From Chromera velia (lineage: Eukaryota; Sar; Chromeraceae): DNA of 11,823 nt. The notes under the pieces are model-generated. The model did not search any database, was not told where the DNA came from, and worked only from the letters and a program-made list of their open reading frames with translations. Location: the NCBI GenBank assembly GCA_018398765.1, contig JAHBMJ010000560.1, positions 31,311 to 43,133 of the forward strand, written 5' to 3'. Position numbers and translations under genes: made by a program. Positions 1-7,116 of this stretch are shown here, piece by piece; positions within the stretch are counted from its first letter, which is position 1, and the number at the start of each line of letters is the position of its first letter.

Positions 1-642
1 TGAATCATATTACATAAATCTATAGAGTCGGAAGTCTGAAGACAAAGCTCGATAGGACCTCTTAGAGTCAAAACAGGATTGAGATCTGGTTTACATGAAC
101 CTGTAAGGTGTTGCTTGAGTTAGTGTTGCTCACGTTCCTTCTCTAGATCTTCCTAAGGTTCTTATCCTCGCTTTACCTTCTGTTTGGACGCCATAAGGTG
201 GCCGGACAGGAGGGACAAAGCAGTATATAAAGTTAAAAAAGTTTTAACTTACGGTTGAAAGTTTATGCAAAGTTTGGGGTTGATCGAGGAACACTAGTAA
301 AATTTACCGGTAAAAAAAAATAAAATGGAAAGGTCGGGCTAGGTCGGGCCCAACCTGTGACCTGTTTAAACAGGCTGTTTTTTAAACTTTTTTAAAACTT
401 CAATCAAATTTAATTATTAATTATTTTTTTGAGTTAACAGATGTTGAGGTTACTTAGTATATAGACTAATAATACAGTAGTTATAGTCTAAATATATATA
501 GTATGAGATATGGATATGAATATGCTGACATGATGCTATACGTTGTCGAGTCTCTCTCTCTCTCTCGGTCCTTTGAAGCTGACAAGTTGTGACTCTAGCT
601 CTTTTTGGTAGTGAGGACTATGAATCGCTAGTTTTCTTAGTA
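1..642. other. AT-rich 3' flank of the DUF866 gene, no gene seen
   Basis: The stretch is AT-rich with short homopolymer runs and a small CT microsatellite at about 551-565. It probably contains the 3' untranslated region and terminator of the minus-strand gene ending at 643, but I cannot place a polyadenylation site. No reading frame of note and no RNA gene were recognised. Confidence 0.5.
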
Positions 643-1732
643 TTACCCCCTGAAGACTCTGAACTCGAATTCTAAATTCTCGACTTGGCAGGGCTCAGAG
701 CTCTTCTCGCAGACCTCATACCAGTCCTCGCTCAGATCTGCGTCTTCAAAGACCGTTCCCTTCGGAGTCCTGATGCGAACTGCAGAAACACGTTCGGTCA
801 AACAAGCACGGGAGGGCACAAAAGCAGACGACAACAGAGAGGCCACCGTTCATGTCCGGTCAGCCAGTCAGTCAGTGAGCAGGAAACCAGTCATTAATTC
901 TGGCGGGCAGGAAGAAGACAGGACAAAATCATCCTCACACAGGCAAGCAGGTACTTTTGGCACTAACGAATGGTGCGCATAATCCGAAATGAACCCGTCC
1001 AGAAGACGGTGGAGTGGCAGAAAAGTGCAACGCCATCTCCTGACATACTAGAAGTAGAGAAGACCGAGACCCGGCAGGGCAAGGAGAAAAGGGGGGCGTG
1101 AGAAAGCGGAAGATTAAAGGGTGGTGGCACAGAAAGAACAGCGGAAGAGAGCATAGTGCAGCAAAAGAGATGCGGCAGGAATGAACCACCGCCAAATGAG
1201 AGACTGCAAAAAAAGCTTGGATCGAGAACTGCGGCTCTGTTGAAACGCAAGGCAAAAGTCCAGGAACGCATGCAACTCTGCGCACACCGGGCAGAGCTGG
1301 GGGGCGCCCACATTACAAAAAAAGAAAAAATGCCCAGAGTGTCGAAGGAAAGCCTTTCACAAAGGGGGGGCGAAGAACAAGGGAAGAACAAGGAACCTGG
1401 AAAAACAGGCCACACGAACACACGCGCGCGCACGCGCTCACACACACAGACCGACAGACAGACGCGGACGGACAAGCAGCCAGACGGCATGTTCTTTTCC
1501 CTCTTCTTTTCTCGCAGACGAACAGGAGAAGAGAGATGCACGAACACCGACAGACAGAGGAATCCACTGCTTTCTTGCATGCATTCCGACAATCAGACCA
1601 TCTGTAGATTTCATCGATCTATCAATCTGTCTATCTATCTTTCTGTCTGTCCGTCTGTCTGGCTGTCTGTCTGTCTATCCATCTATCTATCTATCTATTT
1701 ATCTATCAATCAATCAATCAATCAATCAATCA

Positions 1733-1777
<45 letters not shown>

Positions 1778-2364
1778 GCGATCTGTACACAATAGACGGA
1801 CATCCTTTTGAGGGGTGCCACTTGCAGGGCTCAGCACCCCGGCACTCGAAGACGGCGACGGGCTGCCAATCCCCGGGGTTTGTGCCTGAATAAACAGAGA
1901 AGAGGGGAGAAGGGGAGGAATAGAGCAGGAATGTGACTGCGTCTTCCCACTGCGTCCGCACCAAATTCTGCAGCAACCATGTCGGACGCTTTTTGCTTGT
2001 GGAATGACCGGAGATAAAGGTTTCGAAAAGGAAAAACCAGATTTCATGCCACACAAGACGCCCAGACGAAAAGAGCGCTTACCAACCAACCTTGCGCTGG
2101 GTATTCTGAGGCAACGCCTTTCTGCGATGAGGTGACGATGCTGATGCTGGCTTGAGATTTGGATCCGGGGAATTTGATGAGGAAGTTCGCGGACCCTCTG
2201 CTGTTCTCCATTTCGTAACTCTCCTGAGCATTCATCGTCACGTTCTCTCGGGTCTCCTCGCCATTAGACTGCTTCACATCCATCAGCCACTGGTAGTCAG
2301 CAGGGATGGTGATGGACTCCACGTTCTCCAGATCCGCCTTCACATAGAGTCCTATCAGGGGCAT
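643..2364 (-). CDS. DUF866/UPF0587 (CZIB, C1orf123-like) protein, three coding exons
   Basis: Coding exons on the minus strand are 2364-2091, 1885-1802 and 779-643 (TAA at 645-643). They join in frame to 495 nt, 164 residues; the human family member has 160. Both introns are phase 1: CAAG|GTTGGT to TTTATTCAG|GC, and GGAT|GTCCGT to GTTTCTGCAG|TT. The second junction restores a Gly-Phe pair found in the family. Family landmarks in order are ADLENV (10-15), NSRGSANFL (54-62), VFECRGAEP across the first junction, GTVFEDADL, and DWYEV near the C-terminus. The start at 2364 matches the family N-terminus, although the frame stays open further upstream. The family is described as a CXXC zinc-binding eukaryotic protein of poorly defined cellular role. 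Here the positions of both CXXC pairs hold no cysteine (KQSNGEE near 31-37; F65 and S68). Identity is by recalled family pattern, not by a search. Confidence 0.88.
1416..1475. repeat. CA/CG-rich simple repeat
   Basis: An imperfect CACA/CGCG dinucleotide stretch followed by short GACA/GACG repeats, inside intron 2 of the minus-strand gene. Confidence 0.8.
1616..1778. repeat. Compound tetranucleotide microsatellite (CTAT/CTGT then TCAA)
   Basis: About 1616-1703 is a CTAT/CTGT tetranucleotide array. It passes into a TCAA array at about 1704-1778 with one extra A near 1733 that shifts the register. The tetranucleotide period keeps all frames without stops over long distances, which explains the spurious Ser-Ile-Asn-Gln reading. 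It lies within intron 2 of the DUF866 gene, ending about 23 nt from its donor. Confidence 0.95.
1886..2090 (-). other. Intron 1 of the DUF866 gene
   Basis: A 205-nt intron with donor CAAG|GTTGGT and acceptor TTCTCTGTTTATTCAG|GC on the minus strand. A better-looking donor (TTG|GTAAGC) lies 9 nt further into the intron, but it would leave phase 0 and break the frame into exon 2. The phase-1 donor keeps the Gly-Thr-Asn-Pro-Gly-Asp-Trp path into the conserved ECRG segment. Confidence 0.75.
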
Positions 2365-2749
2365 CTTGTGTGGCCTTTGCTCCCGTACCTGACTACCAGA
2401 CCAGTGTACACAAGACGTGCTGGTCCCAGAAGATCTTCGAAATGATTTCGATGGATGGAGGACACACAAGTATATATGCACAAGTGGGGCGAAGGACAGC
2501 AAGGTCAAGTGAGAGGGGTCTGGCAGCTGACTTGACTGTTAGAATAGTGCGGGGGAGGGAGGCCGACTAGCTATGGCCGACTTCGGTTACTGCCGTCTGA
2601 AAAAAAACGGAAGGCTTGCCGTCTCACAGTGATTCACAGTGGACGTCAATGGACATCACGGACGTGTCACAAATCTGTCTACCGTCTACGTCTACGCTCC
2701 GTCTCCCTGCATACCGTAAGCGTCTCCCGCGGCTCCGGCCGTCTCAATA
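2365..2749. promoter_or_regulatory. Upstream region of the DUF866 gene (5' UTR/promoter side), no motif identified
   Basis: This stretch lies immediately upstream of the minus-strand start codon at 2364, so it should contain the 5' untranslated region and promoter. No TATA-like or initiator element can be defended by eye. A local GTC/GTCT-rich patch (about 2640-2745) contains repeated GTCTACGTCTACG-like words. Possible upstream non-coding exons cannot be excluded. Confidence 0.35.
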
Positions 2750-2917
2750 ATGCCGGGGCCCTCGCTGGGCACCGCGGTTTCCATGCAGCTCGCAGGCCGC
2801 ATGCAGATCCCCGGCATGCCGCCATCATGCCACCGCAGTGGGCCCGAACCCATGCATCCCGCGAACCCTGGAGACGGAATCGGTCAACCGCTGCAGCACA
2901 AAGGCATCCGGCCGTGA
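2750..2917 (+). other. GC-rich Met/Pro/Gly-rich open stretch, coding status unknown
   Basis: An ATG at 2750 opens 55 codons to a TGA at 2915-2917 in GC- and CpG-rich DNA that stands out from its AT-rich surroundings. The predicted peptide is rich in Met, Pro, Gly and Gln and matches no family I know. It could be one exon of an unrecognised gene, or a chance reading in a GC-rich island. GCATGC-like words recur through it. Confidence 0.2.
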
Positions 2918-3084
2918 ATTTGCTGCAACCCATGTTGTTCCTTCACTTCCTAGCTCTTTGATTCGTATAATAGTACATGCGAGCGTATGCGAGTGTCCGT
3001 GATTCTTTGTCGGCCGCTCAGGAACGCGAGGTCATCGCAAAAATCGCCATGCAATTTCGATCCTCTGGCGGGCGATTGCATGCG

Positions 3085-3305
3085 ATTCAGTCTGGTCACC
3101 ACCAAAGCCTTCTCCTGCAACATCAAGTGAAAGGCTTTCACGAAGAGGCCGTCCAGGGTCCCACAACCTACTGCAATTAGTCCAGTACATCTTCTGATCG
3201 GTGCAAGTAGCGAGCAGCAGGAAGAAAGGAGGCCAATCCTCGGTCTGTGACCCTTCCAGCGTCTTTCAGCTCTGCAGGCTTCGCGAATCCCATTCAAATC
3301 CAACT
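3085..3305 (-). repeat. Local repeat family copy A (remnant of a coding sequence)
   Basis: Aligns with 3946-4135 (copy B) over nearly its whole length and with 4430-4550 (copy C) over its right part. Read on the minus strand, A gives a frame with KPAELKDAG followed by FLPAARYLHRS. C gives KPSELKDAGIVTE and PRLVPKFFLP, and B gives FLPVARYVHRS. A second segment in another frame reads LDGLFVKAFHLMLQ in A and LDGLLKKAFHLVLQ in B. The shared peptide words suggest decayed copies of a once protein-coding, possibly mobile, sequence. I do not recognise the family. Confidence 0.6.
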
Positions 3306-3324
3306 CAAGGCATTCACAGGATGA

Positions 3325-3825
3325 GTGCAGGAGTATGCAGGAGCACTACCAGGCCCTCCCGCACCCTCCAGCACGGATCCCGCTGCATCCCCGCATGCAG
3401 TGATAGATAAGAAGACAAACCGAAAGGTCACACCAAGAAGACCCTCCGCAAATGCAGTCGCAGACGACCCAGATTGGATTTCTGTGGCCGCAGAAGCGCA
3501 CCAACATACACAACACATGGACCAAACAATTCAGCAGCACAGAGAGAGGGCGTTGGCACCAGGAGGGGGGGAAAAAACAATCAATTTAAGAAAATACAGC
3601 ACAATTCTGAGGTACAATGGGGGACAAACAGACTTGGGAATTTCACTTTTGTTCCGAGGAACACTGCCAGAGGCCACGTCGATTCTAGCGTCGATTCCCC
3701 TCCTCATCCAGGACAGCCCCTCGGACACAGGGCCCAACAGGGCACGGCAGGGTGTCCTGCACTCAGCAGAAAGGTTTGCCGGAGGGGATCTAGCAGGGGA
3801 TCCACTCGACAGTCTAGCTGCTTAG
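3325..3825 (+). other. Unrecognised 166-codon open stretch, possible exon
   Basis: This frame is open for 166 codons, from directly after a TGA at 3322-3324 to a TAG at 3823-3825. It does not begin with ATG; the first internal methionine is about a third of the way in. The predicted peptide begins Pro/Ala-rich and has a middle segment (DPDWISVAAEAH, then Gln/His-rich) and a hydrophobic patch near GISLLF. A competing frame on the same strand (3474-3890) is also long, which weakens the case. It may be an exon of an unknown gene or chance. Confidence 0.2.
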
Positions 3826-3945
3826 GAAGAAGTCCTGCAGTTAAAAGGAGGTGTGTCGGGAGGGGAGTTCCTAGGGGGAGTTTATTCTGAGGCCAGATGG
3901 AGAAATCGGGAGCGACGTGCTTGACCTCGCAGTCCTATGGGTTAG

Positions 3946-4255
3946 TTGACTCAGTTTGGTCACTACCAAAAGCTTCCCCTGCAACACAAGGTGAAAGGCT
4001 TTCTTCAAGAGGCCATCCAGCCTTGAAGGTTAAAAAAGTTATTAAAATCAGTCCAGTACATCTGCAATGATCGGTGAACGTAGCGAGCAACAGGAAGAAA
4101 AGACTCTGAGGCCAATCCTCGTTCTGTAACTATTCTCGACTATTCTCTCCGTGCTTCTCTCTCGTCACTTTCCTTCTGAATTAAGTTGTAGTGTTTCTCT
4201 CCCTCTGCTTTCACCGAGCCTCTTCTCCGCATCTTTCGGCCTTGCAGGAAGAAGC
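3946..4255 (-). repeat. Local repeat family copy B
   Basis: About 3946-4135 matches copy A (3085-3305) in order: CAGT(C/T)TGGTCAC, a GTGAAAGGCTTTC block, AGTCCAGTACATCT, then GGCCAATCCTCG. It differs by many substitutions and by a short AT-rich insertion containing TTATTAAAAT near 4030. Weaker similarity (CATCTTTCGGCCTTGCAGG versus the GTCTTTCAGCTCTGCAGG of copy A) continues to about 4255, after an insertion of roughly 90 bp. Minus-strand reading retains FLPVARYVHRS and KAFHLVLQ words. Confidence 0.55.
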
Positions 4256-4429
4256 CCCCATGGAACTCCACATGAGCAAGAGGGCAGGGGGGGAGGCCGA
4301 GGGGGATTAACCTGGCTGCAGTGGAACTGAAAAGTGGAATCAACGCAGTGGAAAATTCTGTTCTTCCAATCGGCGCAACCGATCGCAACACACGGCTGCA
4401 ACTGAAAAGCTGAAAGCAGAACATCTTTA

Positions 4430-4550
4430 GAATTAATCGGAAGAAAAAACTTTGGGACCAATCTTGGTTCTGTTACAACTTCTGTAACTATTCCAGCATC
4501 TTTAAGCTCTGAAGGTTTCATAAATCCTAGCATAAATCCCATTCCAGTCA
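4430..4550 (-). repeat. Local repeat family copy C (partial)
   Basis: Matches the right part of copy A: GGAAGAAAAAACTTTGGGACCAATCTTGGTTCTGT, then CATCTTTAAGCTCTGAAGG and AATCCCATTC. On the minus strand it reads KPSELKDAGIVTE followed by PRLVPKFFLP, which parallels the same words in A. It is truncated where the A sequence would continue. The region 4256-4429 between B and C shows no gene, only small internal duplications (GGCTGCA...ACTGAAAAG twice). Confidence 0.55.
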
Positions 4551-5020
4551 GTCAGTAAGTCAGTGCATACTGGAAAGTTTCTGAAGTTGCAAGATGGTTG
4601 ACTAAAACAATTAAGCCTTTAAATTTAACAAGAGAACGGTGCGATCTATGATCATCTAGTATACCTTCATATTTTTTTAATATTACAACAACAATAATCA
4701 TTAAAATTTAGGAAAAGAATTCTAGAAAGAAATACTGTCAGTGCAAAATTCCTGTATCCCTATAGTTGTACCTCATTATCCTGGGTCTTCATACCCCCCT
4801 GACATTATGAGCTACTTGAAACTCCAAGCTAAAAAAAAATCCAATCTTGAAAAGATGCGCCGAAGGCGTGGCCTATATGTCTTGAAAAACGAAGTTAGAA
4901 AAAAATCTTATATTTTGAAAAGCCGTGCCGAAGGCGTGGCCTACGCCCCCCCCCCAAAAAAGCAAAAAAAAATGTTATATAGCTTAAAAAACATAGTCGA
5001 AAGAAAACTTATGTTCAATT
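4551..5020. other. AT-rich spacer with a short tandem duplication, no gene
   Basis: Mostly AT-rich DNA. Within it, a segment around GCCGAAGGCGTGGCCTA occurs twice with a 68-bp period (about 4846-4878 and 4914-4948), each copy preceded by a TTTTGAAAAG- or CTTGAAAAG-like word and an A-rich run. A 93-codon open frame at 4741-5022 is an AT-rich Lys-rich reading beginning at a non-ATG codon, and I do not regard it as a gene. Confidence 0.5.
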
Positions 5021-5135
5021 AATTAAAAATATTATTAAAATTCTATCATATCCCCAGGTTGACTGCCATCCTTGTCTGACATCGGACAGTCATCCTCAGG
5101 GTTCTTGCCTGACAGCAACCTCTAAGCACGTCCCC
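5021..5135 (+). repeat. Left 115-bp direct repeat flanking the LINE
   Basis: Begins AATTAAAAAT and ends GCACGTCCCC. It matches 9883-9997 at 114 of 115 positions with no gap; the only difference is A at 5031 versus G at 9893. Identity stops abruptly on both sides: upstream bases differ (CAATT versus TAATA), and downstream TCTTCC differs from AACCAG. The arrangement fits a target-site duplication created on insertion of the element between the copies, though 115 bp is far longer than the usual LINE duplication. Confidence 0.93.
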
Positions 5136-5825
5136 TCTTCCTCTTCTTCTGTCTCTGATTCTTCCTTCTCTTCTTCTAGATCTTCTGATAACAGGGATGA
5201 GGAGGACCGAGCCCTCATACATGGAGGCTCATGCTCTTCTGCAAGAATTCGTACAGTGAAGGGCGGAAAAAGAAAGAGAAGAGAATATGATTTGTGGAGG
5301 AGGAGTGCTTCCAACTTCGTATGGATAAGCGCAGATCAACTAAAGAAAGACGAGAAGCGTCTGGTGTGTGCCTTCTGGGCCGGTCGCAGGGAAGCATGCA
5401 GACTCAGAAAGTGTGAAGTTTCAGACCGACAAAAGCGTCATGCAGGTTCTCCTTCCGACCTTCCCCCCCCTCCGGTTGCAGTGTCGTCGTCCTCCTCCTC
5501 CTCCTCCTTCTCCTCTTCTCCTTCTTCCTCATCCTCCTCTTCTTCTTCTTCTTCTTTTTCTTTTTTTTCTTTTTCTTCTTCTTCTTCTTCCTCTTCTTCT
5601 TCTTCTTTTTCTTCTTCCTCTTCTGCTTCTGTTTCTTTTTCTTCTTCCTCTTCTGCTTCGGCTTCTGCATATGCTTCTGCTTCTGCCCCACCGGTGCGCC
5701 CCTCCACAACCTCTTCAATCCCTCAATGGGTCTTTCAGCCGTCCCCCCCCTCCCTTCTCTTTTCTTCTGCATCCTCATCCTCCCACAATGTTTTCTCTCC
5801 TTCTTACGATGTGAAGTCTGGTCTC
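5136..5825 (+). pseudogene. Ser-rich N-terminal/ORF1-like region of the LINE
   Basis: The frame is open from the element's left edge through to 5891, contiguous with the endonuclease frame. It has no ATG until 5826. It reads a short Ser/Asp/Glu-rich start, a basic patch (GKRKRREYDLW), a segment with VCAFWAGRREACRLRKCEV, and then a run of more than 40 serines interrupted by Phe and Pro (about 5484-5690). The basic and Cys-containing part could be what remains of a nucleic-acid-binding ORF1 product, but no known ORF1 fold is visible. It might equally be a 5' untranslated region with a polypyrimidine tract that happens to encode serine. Translation from 5826 (MASGRRKL) would start just before the endonuclease. 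Confidence 0.4.
5484..5690 (+). repeat. Long polypyrimidine (TCC/TCT) tract with a short minisatellite
   Basis: About 5484-5630 is almost pure C/T on the plus strand. It is followed by units of roughly 50 bp containing TTCTTCCTCTTCTGCTTC and then by TCTGCT repeats to about 5690. The triplet register encodes polyserine in the LINE frame. On the minus strand it reads as a spurious Glu/Lys-rich or Lys-rich protein. Such a tract can adopt triplex (H-) DNA and is prone to slippage. Confidence 0.9.
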
Positions 5826-7116
5826 ATGGCTTCAGGAAGAAGGAAACTCACAATAAAAACGGTAAATGTGGGGGAGCTGGGGTCACGCATATGAAGCAAG
5901 GCTCTCAAGCAGTGGCTGGCCGCTTGCCAGGCAGACATTGTGGTGTTGACGGAAACAAAGTGCCCTTCCATGCCGGTAAGGACATCCACTCACACAGGGC
6001 ATAATTTCGATCACTTTGAGTGGTTAAGAAGGAAAATCAAAGCGGAAGGGTCGAGAAGGAAAGCCGCAACCATCGGGAAAGCAAGGACAGGGGGTGTATA
6101 CATCCTAGTCAGGAATTCTTTAGTTCATGAACTGCAGCCAAGGTGGGAGCTGGTAGGTCAAAATCTGGTCCGTCTGTCAGTGAATGTGCCTTCTCCCTCA
6201 GAAGGGGGGGAGTCAGCCACGAGAGTCCTCCATATCTTCGGTATATACTTTCTACCTAGAGGGTCTGACCTGAGACAGAGAGACAAGGAGCAAAGAGACA
6301 GAGAGAGAGGGTGTGATCGATGCACTGTATCAGGTACCTCTCAAGGATTTGCGTATCCTGGTTGGGGACATGAACGGCAAGCTGGGGACTTGGGTACCGG
6401 AAGGGCTAACTTGGGAAAGAATGCTATGTCCCACTGATGAAAGCAGAGAAGAGAACGAAGTTGATGCTTGCAAGCCTTCTCGATTGTCAGCCTGCAGCCA
6501 TGGCAGTCAATCTGACAAGTAAGGGAATTGGCTGATCCATCTTTGTGAACGCTCTAACTTAATTCCTCTCCACGGCTTATCCTTGAAATGTGAGAGGCTG
6601 GGTGTTGATGTCTCCTTTCCGAGCCCGTGCACCTTTTTTAAAGCAGGAAAAGAAACAACAGCGATTGATCACTTTTTTGTAGATCCTTTTCTTTTGACAG
6701 CCTGGTCCTCTACCACTTCAAACCTGGAAGCTGACTTTGCCCCTCAACATGTTGTTCTTTCTCTTTCTTTTTTTCTTGATTCATCTCCTCCCCCTATGTC
6801 TTCTGATCCTCTGCATGCCCCCACGGGCGAAAAGAATTTCTCTTTTCTCCCCCCTCTCCTCACTGTTAATAGAACTTCCCCGGTGACTGATGATGAAATG
6901 ATTCCTCTCGCCAGAGCGGTCCTGCCGTTTTCTGATACGGTTTTTCCCGGCCTGTTCGACAGAGGGGTAAACGAACTGCGTGAAGGACGTCAAGTTGTTC
7001 CCCTCATCCCACCTCCCCCTGATCTACCACCCCTTCCCCCACAACCACCTCCCCCTCAAAATGCTCCCCCCTCCAACTCTCTCAGCAAGGCTTCTTATCT
7101 TGACCAATTGGAATAG
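5826..7116 (+). pseudogene. LINE AP-like endonuclease domain, broken by three stops and a frameshift
   Basis: The domain nicks target DNA to prime reverse transcription. From the ATG at 5826 the frame reads KTVNVGELGSRI, meets TGA at 5892-5894, then goes on as SKALKQWLAACQADIVVLTETK with the catalytic Glu. GGVYILVRNS follows near 6091. Between 6272 and 6311, in a GA-rich tract, the frame moves by one; loss of one GA unit would explain it. The new frame gives LVGDMNGKLG, then TAA at 6520-6522, GNWLIHLCERSNLIPLHG, AIDHFFVDP, and TAG at 7114-7116. The final Ser-Asp-His motif of AP endonucleases appears as Pro-Gln-His (APQHVVL, near 6738-6758), so a catalytic Asp seems lost. A proline-rich linker (about 7005-7075) leads to the RT part. 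Confidence 0.85.
6272..6311 (+). repeat. GA-rich tract at a frameshift in the LINE endonuclease
   Basis: Purine-rich GA/CA sequence with a pure AG run at 6300-6309. The endonuclease frame is good in one register before it and in the next register after it. Confidence 0.85.

Larger units (their letters stand above)
780..1801 (-). other. Intron 2 of the DUF866 gene, microsatellite-rich
   Basis: A 1,022-nt intron between GGAT|GTCCGT and GTTTCTGCAG|TT on the minus strand. The donor GTCCGT is weak, but it is the one I found that gives phase 1 and the conserved Gly-Phe at the junction. The intron holds CA/CG-rich repeats at about 1416-1475, a CTGT/CTAT array and a TCAA array. Long open frames on both strands here are by-products of the simple repeats. 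Confidence 0.72.

Noticed and set aside
1156-1893. Long plus-strand open frame with Ser-Ile-Asn-Gln repeats
   Set aside because: It is kept open by the CTAT and TCAA microsatellites and runs antisense through intron 2 and exon 2 of the well-supported DUF866 gene.
4165-4542. 125-codon minus-strand open frame starting MGFMLGFMKPSELKDAG
   Set aside because: It joins repeat copy C to unrelated sequence. Only the first part parallels the other repeat copies, so it is a chimera of repeat debris and not a gene.
5404-5778. Minus-strand Lys/Glu-rich open frames opposite the polypyrimidine tract
   Set aside because: They are the complement of the TCT/TCC repeat and show no sequence outside low complexity. 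The sense frame runs into a clear endonuclease.
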